The notes beneath the pieces are model-generated. The model worked only from the letters and a program-made list of their open reading frames with translations, did not search any database and was not told the origin of the DNA. A program made the translations under genes and the position numbers. Below, piece by piece: positions 55,201 through 64,000 of a stretch of 64,000 bases of DNA (positions are counted from its first letter, which is position 1; every line of letters begins with the position of its first letter). This DNA comes from Lentisphaerae bacterium WC36 (GTDB lineage: Bacteria > Verrucomicrobiota > Lentisphaeria > Victivallales > SZUA-371), in assembly GCA_020683205.1 (NCBI GenBank), contig CP085689.1, positions 2,046,001-2,110,000 on the forward strand, written 5' to 3'.

Positions 55201-56338
55201 AATAATCTGCTAATTTATCTACTTCATCTGGAATACTAACGCACAAATCAAAAAATTGGCGTGCGTGCATATTGGGTTGCCAACATTTTTGCTTTGCCTT
55301 CAATAACTTTTTAAATATAAATTTTTCACTAAAATACCCTAACTGGCATAAAATTCCACTTAGGTTATTATTGCTTAAATTGGTTCGCAAAGTTGCTAAA
55401 TTATTAGGAAAATCCTCAGCAAATTTTTTGTAACAATCATGTAACTCAAAATCGCAATGATGATAAAAATCTGTTGAAATTTCACTAAAAATTTTAACTA
55501 GTAATTCTATTTTATTATTTATCGATTGCTGAATAATATCAATATTTTTCTTGAGATTATCAAAATCACCATTATCAGAAAAGTCACGAATCGCGTGCTG
55601 GTCGAAAGTTTTTGCGACACTGCTAAAATATTCATAATTTAATTTTTTTATATCACAGACAACATTTAATAATGTGCTATCTTGGGAATATAAATTATCA
55701 CGGAAAAACTGATATACAATTCTTTCAATAATTTCTGCACTATCAACCAACTCACTATTAAATAACTGATTACTATCAACTGAAAATTCCTTTAACATTT
55801 TTTGGCAAAAACTATGAATAGTACAAATTGATGCTTCATCAAACGTATACAACGCATGATTTAAACGATTTAATAAAACATTTTTTCTTTCAATATTATA
55901 CTGCTTTAAATCTTTGTTATAAGAGTAACCAAATTCAATAAAATTTAAGATAAACTGCTCCAAAGAATTACAATATAACTGCTCTTGATTTTGTTTAATA
56001 TGCTGATAATTGTCATCAATACCCAGTACGAAATTCAATGCATTTTGAATATTTTCTCGAATCCTAGCACACAACTCTGCGGTTGCCAAATCAGTAAATG
56101 TTACAATTAAAACTTCACTAATAACAACTTCCTTACTGCTTGTTTGTTGACTATTTTTGTTATTATGATGACTACTTTTAATACCTTCAATAATTAGTTT
56201 TAAGACGATATTTTCAATATTAAATGTTTTTCCAGTTCCCGCACTTGCTTCGATTAAGAGTTTATCACCCAAACAAAAATCATGACTCAAAAAATCAAAT
56301 TCATTAATTAATTGATGACTATTTTTTAAATTATTCAT
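52235..56338 (-). CDS. recB: Exodeoxyribonuclease V beta subunit RecB
   Basis: 1367 aa, about 190 longer than in E. coli. UvrD-type 3'-5' helicase: EASAGTGKT (30-38), VLIVTFTDLATAEL, TIHSFCQKML, LIDEFQDTDSIQYQIF, VGDPKQAIYGFRGADIF, ILTMHKSKGLQFGIVF and YVAVTRAKYGCYLVW. C-terminal nuclease domain with GKIDLIFEHDDKFFIIDWKSSYLG (DWKS in place of the more common DYKS). The two-subunit AddAB type is not seen. AAGGGG lies five bases before ATG; overlaps recC by 8 bp. Confidence 0.97.
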   Translation of the reverse strand: MNNLKNSHQLINEFDFLSHDFCLGDKLLIEASAGTGKTFNIENIVLKLIIEGIKSSHHNNKNSQQTSSKEVVISEVLIVTFTDLATAELCARIRENIQNALNFVLGIDDNYQHIKQNQEQLYCNSLEQFILNFIEFGYSYNKDLKQYNIERKNVLLNRLNHALYTFDEASICTIHSFCQKMLKEFSVDSNQLFNSELVDSAEIIERIVYQFFRDNLYSQDSTLLNVVCDIKKLNYEYFSSVAKTFDQHAIRDFSDNGDFDNLKKNIDIIQQSINNKIELLVKIFSEISTDFYHHCDFELHDCYKKFAEDFPNNLATLRTNLSNNNLSGILCQLGYFSEKFIFKKLLKAKQKCWQPNMHARQFFDLCVSIPDEVDKLADYFIRYFANYFLEKYQDEINSRPIITYNELLQKLHNALENSQKLVDNIRKKYTMALIDEFQDTDSIQYQIFAKIFDNPQNLLIMVGDPKQAIYGFRGADIFTYLRVAKNLDEDQKTTLVKNFRTSQNLLNAINCLFEKELPFAIDNIDFVDATAGKVSDEVVIDNENIMQQPLKIFQPADCVNFKFNKDNYRNFSCQVTAKKIAEILQKANQIDSISKLPLAHINGRKIVPADIAVLVRNANEAEMISQRLLKYNIASVKQGNDNIFVGDEARELLKLLTAILNPQNSRAVMSALSLSYFNFDFSDIYQLNYDEKFAKIYEGIIEVLIYYRNIWQNFSFIKMINSLKNLHISSILGTQFDELITEKNSLLYKLEKNNLKMNLLNSENGNRKMTNFNHLVEILHQEEKKHNLQPVALLNHLANFVRNPEANAEYELRLESDSQAVQILTMHKSKGLQFGIVFCPFVWGDSSNNQQASKEKAIIYHDANNQQHISLTNNELSEAKNYYKFERLADELRLFYVAVTRAKYGCYLVWADKQYNKTRAMSFNSPMDYLYYNFNKNRLHEFFNSPTLKNLQLCLESNNSATLIDEIDKKFKYQTDRREQWQDHQNIEFITVDEKDLSLDFKPSEQNDFFEKNKVDEYHFIEFSGKIAKDFRVLSFSNLNSNLPHLTENVESGDVNDDDKLNNENDNIVDRNLRGINEEHGVNDKLTPSILGDFPKGTFSGDCIHDLFEKLDFDYFKEQNIDNLKINSESHVGKFIHMLLKKYGRLKYDVATQEESYQKELELRLLQLVKMFKNTVSSRMYILNNSLKKDNSIVLENLHSEAMVCEMPFFFKTPKSFNAENLLSLSRKAFDVSDSTSNFEDQLENRKEQLRGFMNGKIDLIFEHDDKFFIIDWKSSYLGDFNENYNIDAIKKDMFEKNYYLQAAIYTVALKAFLSNKIANFNFEKQFGGVLYLYVRGIDQQLNTGVWSMNPDTNVIEQIANLLGVNE

Positions 56339-59300
56339 GAAATCCCCTTACAGTTGAAGCTCTAAAATTCTCAAATTGAGACTGTGCATCCGCTAATTTA
56401 TCAAGATTATTAAATTTTTGTTCAAACAACTCATTAAAAATATTTTTTAATAAATAAAATTCATCCGCATAAGGACTCTGAACTTCAAATTCATTCCCAA
56501 AACAACGACAAACAAAATCATCATCACCATCACCAAAATTATAATTATGCTCTGAAGCCACCCTCCAAATAGCTGCGGTATTAGTTAAAAAATCCCTTTT
56601 ATTATCAAGCTCAGCATTACTCACAAATGAATTGACGAAAAATGGCAACGGATAACCTTCACGCAAGTTATAAATATTAATTAAAGTTGCTATGCGAGCA
56701 AAGATCTGTTCATTAGTAATAGCAAATGTATAATCAAGCGCTTTATCATTGCCAAAAACAAATGTTTTTGTCTGAATTATTTTACCATTGTGATCAATAT
56801 TTTTATTAAAATTTAGCAATTTAAAACTATAACAAAAATTAACTGCTAACGCCCATAATTTAAAACCAAATTCTTGTGAATTATAAATTTTTGAAGGCTG
56901 TAAAAAAAGATAATCAATAACCTTATTATCCTCAGTTAAATAAAATTTATCAAAATCAAATTCTAACTCAAGATTAAATTCTTCAAAATAAAATTTTGCT
57001 GATTGCTCCAATGAAACTTCCTGTGAATATTCATTAACGAAGTTGCAAAAATTGTCGTCGTATCTATTTAATTCTTGAAAAAATTGGAATTTTCCTAGCT
57101 CACCTGGTGCAATCATTCCTTTCAGAAAATAATTTTGATATAGCACATCACCAACCATCTTTTTATTATTAAAAAAACTTTTTGCAGAAGCAGGAAATTC
57201 ACTAATTAAATCATAAAAAATTTGTTTTGTGCAATTTCTTTGCATTGTTAAATTTTCAAAATTTTTCAGCTCTTCATTTTTAAAATGTCGCAAATCTAAA
57301 TTTAGAATATTCCGCATATAGTAACGACTTGGATTAACAAAAAAATCAACTATTTCGGAAAATTTCACTTTTTCAATTTCATTCTTGACTCCTTCGTCAT
57401 TAATGATTTTAACATGCTCCTTTTTAGCTATTAATTTTTGAAGTTTAATTAATTGTTCACTACTTTTGCCTGTTGTAATATCAAACGGTGAAGTGGATTT
57501 CGTCATAAAGACTACTTTCATCGCCTCAAAATCACTCCGTGAATAATTATATAAAAATGGTCTATTATTTTTTGTAAAATACTCTTTACTATAACTATTT
57601 AGCGGTTGAATAACCCTGATATTTTCACTAATTTTTTGCGCTTGTTCTTCTTCATAAACAAAATGATCATCCACATAATTTAACAACTCTTCGACCACGC
57701 TACTTGCGACCAATGGTGAATTATCCTTAATACTTTGCCCTACATAACTTAAATATAATTTATCTTGAGCGCTGAGCACTGTTTCGAGGAAAAAGTAACG
57801 ATCATCATCTTTAGCATTACGATCACCAAAACGTCTTTTAACAGTCATCAAGTTAAAATCTGTATCAAAATTTTTCCGTGGAAAATTCTTTTCACTTAAC
57901 CCTAATAAACAAACCACTTTCGCAGGAATACTGCGCATGGGTTGTGCTTTACAAAAAGTGATTCCGCCATGTAAAAAATTTCCACTATTGATGCTTAAAT
58001 TAAAATTATTTTTAAGTAATTCTTTAAACGAAGCAATATCAAACCTGTGCTTTAAAGTTTTTACACTATACTCATTATTTTCTAATAACGAAAACTCCGC
58101 TTGAGTTTGAATATTATTAATTGCACCATGTAGAAGTTTAGCACTGTCAGCATTATGAGCAAAAAATTTATCAATAATTTTCTTTGCTAATTCAAAATAT
58201 GATTGCAATGTATTTTCATTTGCTGTTGTAACATCTTTAAGCTGATTATCAAGATTAGCAATAGTCTTAATAAAATCATAAAGTTTACCGATTAATAATG
58301 AATTGTTCCCTTCAACATATTCATATGGAGTAGTCTGTAAATTTTTTGTGCCATAGATTTTTTCAGCCAAAGAAAATTGAATTTTTTCACATTCAAGTTC
58401 AAAATCATCAGCATCAAATAAACTGTTACTAAGCATTGCATAGCCACTAACCATTCTATTTAAGCCACATTGCCATGAATTAATATTAATTATATCGCTA
58501 TTCACATTAGATTCATACCCATAATTTATCGCGCTATTTTCAATTAATTCATTAAGTGTATCAAGTTCAATGCTGTCAATATTATAGTACTCTAAAATAA
58601 CCCTACTATTGATAATTTCTGAAATATCGGCTACATTAAAATCGCTTTCAAACAAATTCAAAATTTTAAAAAACACTGCTACTTCAGGTGAATTAAGCGC
58701 ATTACTACAGTCAGCAATAGTGCTATACATCCACTGTGTGTCCCTAAAGTCATCAGTCTTAAACACTGCTTCAATATATGGCGAATATTTTTCAATATCT
58801 GGAATCATGACCAAAACATCGTAAACTTTAATATCCTCATTATGCTCAAAAAGATGCAATAAATAATTTTTTAGTACCTCAAGTTCTCTTAAAGGGCTAT
58901 GACAGCTATTAACAATAATTGAGTCATCGGTACACTTTATTCGTGCATCAGCTGAATTTTTATTTGTTGACTGCATCGTCTTAATATCAGCTTGAACTTT
59001 ATTTAATAATGTTTCGCGCTTAAAGTGATAATCACAAAATTCGTCACCATAAACAGCCTCATCAAGAGAAAAGTGCTGCACTCCCTCAATATTTTGCAAA
59101 AGATGAAAAAACTCTCGTCCCTGCTTACCCCATGCCCCCAATAAATTATTTTCAAAAGCAAAATCAAGTTGCAAAAAATCCATTTCAAGCTCAGCGATTT
59201 CTTTACAACGTCCCAACGCATTTGTTTTACTCAACTGCTTATAATAATCTTTCAACGACTGGCTGTAACTCCAATCTTCAACACACGGATTTAAGTAGAA

Positions 59301-60143
59301 AAAATTCACTTCAATTAAATATGACAATACATTGAAAATATCTAAAAATGCTGGCGGTAACGAAGAAAAACCAAATAAAAATATTCTCTTAAGTTTTTTA
59401 AGCTCTTCCACATTTAATTCTAAAGCGCTAAAAAGATCGTCACCCGTGCTTTTTGGTTGATAAAGATTATAAAAGTTATGATTTACTTTATCACCAACTT
59501 GCTGCATGAATTCAAAATATAAAGCAGCAAAATGATAATCGGTTGCCCCTTCTGAAATTCTATTCCATAATATCTTTTGCCAATGACTAGATTTATCATA
59601 CGCCAACGGATTCTCACCATTATCCCAAGCGACAATAACTTCAGGACGAAACACCAAGTAACGGTCAAAATGCTCGGCAATTGCTGTCGCTAATTGAAAA
59701 TAGCGCAACTGCAAATTTACTTGACCTTCTGCCAGATAATTTTTAAATGTAGCAAATTCATTTAATTTTAGGCAATCCTTTAATTCTAAAAAAATTCGCC
59801 AAGCCATTTTCTCTGGCGAAAAATAATTTCTATATTGATAAAAATTATGATTTCTAAAAAGTTTTGCAAAAATTTCATTATTAATAAATGAAGTTGGAAA
59901 TGGGTAAAAAACATTACCAGTCGCACCATTTTCATTTGCTAATGAAATGTTGAGGAATTTTTCAAGACCTCGACTTTGCACTAAAACCTTCTCGGATTGA
60001 AAAATTTTTTTATATTTATAGAGTGTAGTGGCATTGTTATTTTTTACATCACTATTAATAACTTCTGCTAATTTTCGAGCCAAAAGTTTTAAATCACTTG
60101 ATGAATATAGATGAAATTCTTGTTTAAAATGCGCTTCAGTCAT
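56331..60143 (-). CDS. recC: Exodeoxyribonuclease V gamma subunit RecC
   Basis: 1270 aa, longer than the usual 1120. Inactive helicase-like subunit that splits the DNA strands and scans for Chi. Recognisable segments: YSSSDLKLLARKLAEVI at the N-terminus, KVLVQSRGLEKFLNISLA, GNVFYPFPTSFINNEIF, RIFLFGFSSLPPAFLDIF, VNSCHSPLRELEVLKNYLLHLF, VLVMIPDIEKYSPYIEAVF, GGITFCKAQPMRSIPAKVVCLLGLSEKNFPR. First gene of the operon; GGGGAG lies about 14 bases before the ATG. Divergence from E. coli RecC predicts a different Chi sequence. Confidence 0.96.
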   Translation of the reverse strand: MTEAHFKQEFHLYSSSDLKLLARKLAEVINSDVKNNNATTLYKYKKIFQSEKVLVQSRGLEKFLNISLANENGATGNVFYPFPTSFINNEIFAKLFRNHNFYQYRNYFSPEKMAWRIFLELKDCLKLNEFATFKNYLAEGQVNLQLRYFQLATAIAEHFDRYLVFRPEVIVAWDNGENPLAYDKSSHWQKILWNRISEGATDYHFAALYFEFMQQVGDKVNHNFYNLYQPKSTGDDLFSALELNVEELKKLKRIFLFGFSSLPPAFLDIFNVLSYLIEVNFFYLNPCVEDWSYSQSLKDYYKQLSKTNALGRCKEIAELEMDFLQLDFAFENNLLGAWGKQGREFFHLLQNIEGVQHFSLDEAVYGDEFCDYHFKRETLLNKVQADIKTMQSTNKNSADARIKCTDDSIIVNSCHSPLRELEVLKNYLLHLFEHNEDIKVYDVLVMIPDIEKYSPYIEAVFKTDDFRDTQWMYSTIADCSNALNSPEVAVFFKILNLFESDFNVADISEIINSRVILEYYNIDSIELDTLNELIENSAINYGYESNVNSDIININSWQCGLNRMVSGYAMLSNSLFDADDFELECEKIQFSLAEKIYGTKNLQTTPYEYVEGNNSLLIGKLYDFIKTIANLDNQLKDVTTANENTLQSYFELAKKIIDKFFAHNADSAKLLHGAINNIQTQAEFSLLENNEYSVKTLKHRFDIASFKELLKNNFNLSINSGNFLHGGITFCKAQPMRSIPAKVVCLLGLSEKNFPRKNFDTDFNLMTVKRRFGDRNAKDDDRYFFLETVLSAQDKLYLSYVGQSIKDNSPLVASSVVEELLNYVDDHFVYEEEQAQKISENIRVIQPLNSYSKEYFTKNNRPFLYNYSRSDFEAMKVVFMTKSTSPFDITTGKSSEQLIKLQKLIAKKEHVKIINDEGVKNEIEKVKFSEIVDFFVNPSRYYMRNILNLDLRHFKNEELKNFENLTMQRNCTKQIFYDLISEFPASAKSFFNNKKMVGDVLYQNYFLKGMIAPGELGKFQFFQELNRYDDNFCNFVNEYSQEVSLEQSAKFYFEEFNLELEFDFDKFYLTEDNKVIDYLFLQPSKIYNSQEFGFKLWALAVNFCYSFKLLNFNKNIDHNGKIIQTKTFVFGNDKALDYTFAITNEQIFARIATLINIYNLREGYPLPFFVNSFVSNAELDNKRDFLTNTAAIWRVASEHNYNFGDGDDDFVCRCFGNEFEVQSPYADEFYLLKNIFNELFEQKFNNLDKLADAQSQFENFRASTVRGFHE

Positions 60144-60307
60144 ACTGTAATCACTTTTACTCCCCTAGCAAATTTTCAAAAAATTTTTTAATATCCTTTA
60201 AAGCAAACAGGGCACTTTCAAACAAATTTTTGAAAACACCCGTTCTTAATCGACACTAAACAATATCTAACTATTTACTGTTTAGAAAATTGATTTTTTT
60301 ATATATT

Positions 60308-61607
<1,300 letters not shown>

Positions 61608-61787
61608 ATGGGCGAATTAATTTTCATTGCATTAATTATAATTGCATCAGTTGCTTTTTTAACATATAAATTTTATCAAATGTATAAAAGCGATGACCCT
61701 TGCAAAGGTTGCGGATGTTCAGGAAGCAAAAAAAGTTGTTCAAAAGATGATTGTCAGGAATTAGAAAAAAATGAAAAACAGAGGTAA
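61608..61787 (+). CDS. Small Cys-rich membrane protein, FeoB-associated type
   Basis: 59 aa. One N-terminal transmembrane helix (ELIFIALIIIASVAFLTYKFY) followed by a short cytoplasmic tail with C32-x2-C35-x-C37, C44 and C49. This matches the FeoB-associated Cys-rich membrane protein family, normally encoded after feoB and thought to assist ferrous iron transport or bind iron. AAGGA lies before the ATG at 61608. Its last 17 bases overlap the FeoA-like gene, so translation is coupled. No feoB is adjacent. Confidence 0.8.
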   Translation: MGELIFIALIIIASVAFLTYKFYQMYKSDDPCKGCGCSGSKKSCSKDDCQELEKNEKQR

Positions 61788-62127
61788 CAGATTTAGGGGC
61801 GGTTTCTTCAAAAATAGTTGCTGCGAAAATAGCTTAACACAAGAAGCTTCAGGTTTAAACAATCATTGCCATATGCATCGAAACCGTAGTAAGCATAATA
61901 TTAAAATTTTAAGTGATATGCCAACTGGTTTCACTGGAACGATTAATAATATAGCGCACAACAAGCGCGAAATTCTTCAAAAAATTCTAGCGCTGGGTTT
62001 AACGATTGGCTCACAGATTAAAGTTAAAAGCAATGCAACAAGCTGTTGTGGTAGTGTTGTTGTTGAAGTTAAAAACAGCAAAGTAGTGTTATGCAATTCT
62101 ATAGCCCAAGCAATTGTTGTATCCTAA
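61771..62127 (+). CDS. FeoA-like protein with Cys/His-rich N-terminal extension
   Basis: 118 aa. Residues about 46-118 form a FeoA (SH3-like) domain: LSDMPTGFTGTINNIAHNKREILQKILALGLTIGSQIKV and VVVEVKNSKVVLCNSIAQAIVV. Before it are about 45 residues with C17, C18, H32, C33, H34 and H36, an unusual possible metal site; a further CC pair (C92-C93) lies in the domain where FeoA usually has none. FeoA modulates the FeoB ferrous iron transporter in the cytoplasm. GAGG within the preceding gene lies close to the start but the start itself is set mainly by the overlap; a later ATG (MHRN or MPTG) is possible. Confidence 0.75.
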   Translation: MKNRGNRFRGGFFKNSCCENSLTQEASGLNNHCHMHRNRSKHNIKILSDMPTGFTGTINNIAHNKREILQKILALGLTIGSQIKVKSNATSCCGSVVVEVKNSKVVLCNSIAQAIVVS

Positions 62128-62303
62128 ATTAAAAATCTACCAAAAAAGTATGAATTACTTCTCAGATAATAGTTGCGAAAATAGTATTATGAATTTATAT
62201 TAAAAGATATTTCACAGGATGTGTAACTTGTGAAGTATTTAGAGGTTATACGCTAAATATTAATAATTTAGTTAAAAAAGTTTTAAAAAAAGGAATTATA
62301 AAG

Positions 62304-63275
62304 ATGATTATTACACTAACAATTGCTATAATTTTAGCATGCGTCACAATTTTACTGGTTGGTGGAATTCCTATTGAGGGAAAATTCGCTGAAGCAGTTT
62401 ACCATTCACCAGTGTTAATTACATTAAGCTTACTAGTAGTTTTATTAATTATTATTGGTTCAATTGTATTTATTACGAAAAAGTATTCAAAGCGCTCCTT
62501 AGCATACAATATTAGTTTTTTACTAATGCACTATGGTATTGCAATTGGATTAATTGGTGCAGCAGTTAGCTATTTTAAGGCCGAAAAAGTATCATTCGCA
62601 GCCTTTCTTGATAGTAGCTTAATGGTTAAGGATTTGCCTCCTCAATATACTGGATTAAACAAAATGTACAATTTACCATTTTTTATTAAAGCACAGAATT
62701 TCAGCGTTGAACATTACGCTCCAAAATATTACACTCTTTGGGGCTATAATGAAAAAAGTACTCAGTTTGAAATAACTAAATCAGAAAAACACCCTGAGGG
62801 GAAATATTATATTAAAGATTTATCAAATAAAAAAACTGAAACATTTGGAAAGTTCAAAGAAATCCCTTTAACTAGATTAAAAAAAGGTGAAAATTCTTGG
62901 AAACACCGTATTTACCTTGATGATGACAATGTTTTAGAAGCAAATAATACTCAAGCTAAAAAATTTCGTTGTGAAATAATGTTTGCTCCAAACGACGGCA
63001 AAACGGTCAACAATTACGGTGTTATTAATAATTTAAATAAAACAATCACTAAAGAATTAATCATTAACCACCCTGCTTCATATGATGGTTGGCGAATATT
63101 TTTAATGGGTTATGACCGCCGTCAAGAATACGAAGAAAATGGTACTGTTAGATATGTTTCACTAACAGCACGTCGTGATCCAGGTAGAATTCCTGTACAT
63201 ATCGGCATTTGGGCATTGATTGTTGGAACATTCCTATGGGCATTTGCACCAAAACCAAAAAAGAAAATTGCATAA
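62304..63275 (+). CDS. Cytochrome c biogenesis protein ResB-like
   Basis: 323 aa, short form. Three N-terminal membrane helices, a periplasmic domain (YNLPFFIKAQNFSVEHYAPKYYTLWGYN..., INHPASYDGWRIFLMGYDR) and a last helix (IPVHIGIWALIVGTFLWAFAP). With CcsA it forms the system II haem-export/cytochrome c synthetase complex. Followed after 14 bp by ccsA. AAAGGAA lies before the ATG. The 176-bp gap upstream holds a small dyad (TTCACA...TGTGAA, about 62212-62235) of unknown meaning. Confidence 0.88.
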   Translation: MIITLTIAIILACVTILLVGGIPIEGKFAEAVYHSPVLITLSLLVVLLIIIGSIVFITKKYSKRSLAYNISFLLMHYGIAIGLIGAAVSYFKAEKVSFAAFLDSSLMVKDLPPQYTGLNKMYNLPFFIKAQNFSVEHYAPKYYTLWGYNEKSTQFEITKSEKHPEGKYYIKDLSNKKTETFGKFKEIPLTRLKKGENSWKHRIYLDDDNVLEANNTQAKKFRCEIMFAPNDGKTVNNYGVINNLNKTITKELIINHPASYDGWRIFLMGYDRRQEYEENGTVRYVSLTARRDPGRIPVHIGIWALIVGTFLWAFAPKPKKKIA

Positions 63276-63289
63276 AAAGGGTTAATATT

Positions 63290-64000
63290 ATGAATTTAGA
63301 AAATTTAGAAAGCATTATTAATTTATTAAAGTTTGTTGCATTAAGTTTTTTTGCTCTTAGTGCTTTATCTGGCATTTTTAGCTTAATTGCAAAATCAAAG
63401 CCAGTGCAAAAAATTGCTTATATAACAATGTTCATGGCATGGTTAACATCAATTGCCGTGTTTATTTTAAACTGGGCTTACACTGGTCATCCACCATTTG
63501 GTAATATGTACCATGTACTAATGACTATGGGAATATTTATTCCGCCTTTATATTTAATTGTAGCAAAACGCGATGGTTACAAATTCACCCATTTTCTGTT
63601 TTCTTTGGTTGCAGTTTGCGCATTAATCGGAGCGATTATCATTAGTAAAAAAAGTTCAGCAGTCAATTGGCAGCAAATGCCGGCATTACAGTCAAAATGG
63701 TTTGTTCCTCACGTCTCTAGTTATGTAATTTCATATGCTTTAATGGCAGTATCGTTTGTTTTAACCATTGGCGGAATATTTTGCAAAATGATGGTATCTA
63801 TTCTTTACAAAGAAGAAGCTGTTGCATTTGAAAAAACTGAAAATCAATGTTTTAATGCGTCATATTCAATTGTGAAATTATCATACCCATTTATGACTTT
63901 TGGACTTTTTACTGGTGCGGTTTGGGCTGACGAAATTTGGGGCGCATATTGGAGTTGGGATATTAAGGAGGTATGGTCTTTAATTACATGGAGTTTATAT
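63290..64000 (+). CDS. ccsA: Cytochrome c biogenesis protein CcsA (3' partial)
   Basis: 237 codons visible; continues beyond the right edge. Multi-helix membrane protein carrying the haem-binding Trp-rich WWD-type motif near the edge (WADEIWGAYWSWDIKEVWSLITW). Other features are HPPFGNMYHVLMTMGIF and PHVSSYVISYALMAVSF, with conserved His in membrane loops. It carries haem across the membrane and attaches it to apocytochrome c with ResB. The start ATG at 63290 has AAGGG eight bases upstream. Confidence 0.92.
   Translation, partial: MNLENLESIINLLKFVALSFFALSALSGIFSLIAKSKPVQKIAYITMFMAWLTSIAVFILNWAYTGHPPFGNMYHVLMTMGIFIPPLYLIVAKRDGYKFTHFLFSLVAVCALIGAIIISKKSSAVNWQQMPALQSKWFVPHVSSYVISYALMAVSFVLTIGGIFCKMMVSILYKEEAVAFEKTENQCFNASYSIVKLSYPFMTFGLFTGAVWADEIWGAYWSWDIKEVWSLITWSLY

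Noticed and set aside
60209-60242. Hairpin downstream of mreB
   Set aside because: GGG/CCC and TTTCAAA/TTTGAAA are separated by a 3x3 internal loop with no T-run; not convincing as a terminator.

Overview
The window is a low-GC bacterial chromosome segment with Gram-negative features: RecBCD, lipoprotein signals, flagellar export genes, MreB and PgpH. The pseudopilin N-terminus ([19 protein letters not shown] followed by a degenerate H-X9-DG tail motif) and the set of secreted carbohydrate-active enzymes beside an SSS symporter are typical of Lentisphaerota and the wider PVC group. I therefore infer a Lentisphaerota-like, probably carbohydrate-feeding, flagellated anaerobe. This is inference from protein style; no rRNA gene is present to confirm it. 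I see no tRNA, rRNA, CRISPR array, transposase or phage gene.

Layout. 1-6.1 kb: the 3' two-thirds of an EF-G paralogue, a pseudopilin, pyruvate phosphate dikinase and a small lipoprotein. 6.3-11.8 kb: tRNA methyltransferase TrmL, a small membrane protein, and a complete phosphate uptake operon (pstS-pstC-pstA-pstB-phoU, minus strand) in which hairpins precede and follow pstS. 12-26.6 kb: a carbohydrate region with a secreted GH2, an SSS sodium/solute symporter, a secreted GH3, a heparinase II/III-like protein, an ArnT-like membrane glycosyltransferase, a secreted protein of unknown function, and a large-clostridial-toxin-like glycosyltransferase whose DXD motif reads DFP. 26.6-30.8 kb: uvrA and serC.

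31-42.4 kb: flagellar export and control genes in two plus-strand operons, fliO-fliP-fliQ-fliR-flhB and flhA-flhF-flhG-(84 aa)-fliA-(162 aa). Each is preceded by a nearly identical sigma-54-type promoter (TGGCAC-N5-CTGC). A minus-strand DUF1963/YwqG gene sits between the two operons; its last 50 codons lie in a 150-bp tandem duplication. 42.4-48.6 kb: the conserved phoH-pgpH-ybeY-corC/hlyC-like cluster plus a DUF502 gene. 48.6-50.0 kb: a zinc-ribbon membrane protein and, beside it, a decayed frameshifted paralogue. 50.1-60.1 kb: a contiguous recC-recB-recD operon. 60.3-61.3 kb: mreB. 61.6-64 kb: a small Cys-rich FeoB-associated-type protein, a Cys/His-rich FeoA-like protein without an adjacent feoB, and cytochrome c biogenesis genes resB and ccsA (the last runs off the window).

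How they fit together: secreted glycosidases and the symporter would degrade and import sugars; PPDK links PEP and pyruvate; Pst-PhoU handles phosphate; the flagellar operons look like a sigma-54 to FliA regulatory hierarchy with FlhF/FlhG placing the flagellum. The most distinctive observations are the paired sigma-54 promoters, the FlhB NPIH variant, the DFP toxin-like glycosyltransferase, the 150-bp tandem duplication, the zinc-ribbon pseudogene, and the feo-like pair ahead of resB-ccsA. I did not find a clearly new multi-gene system.
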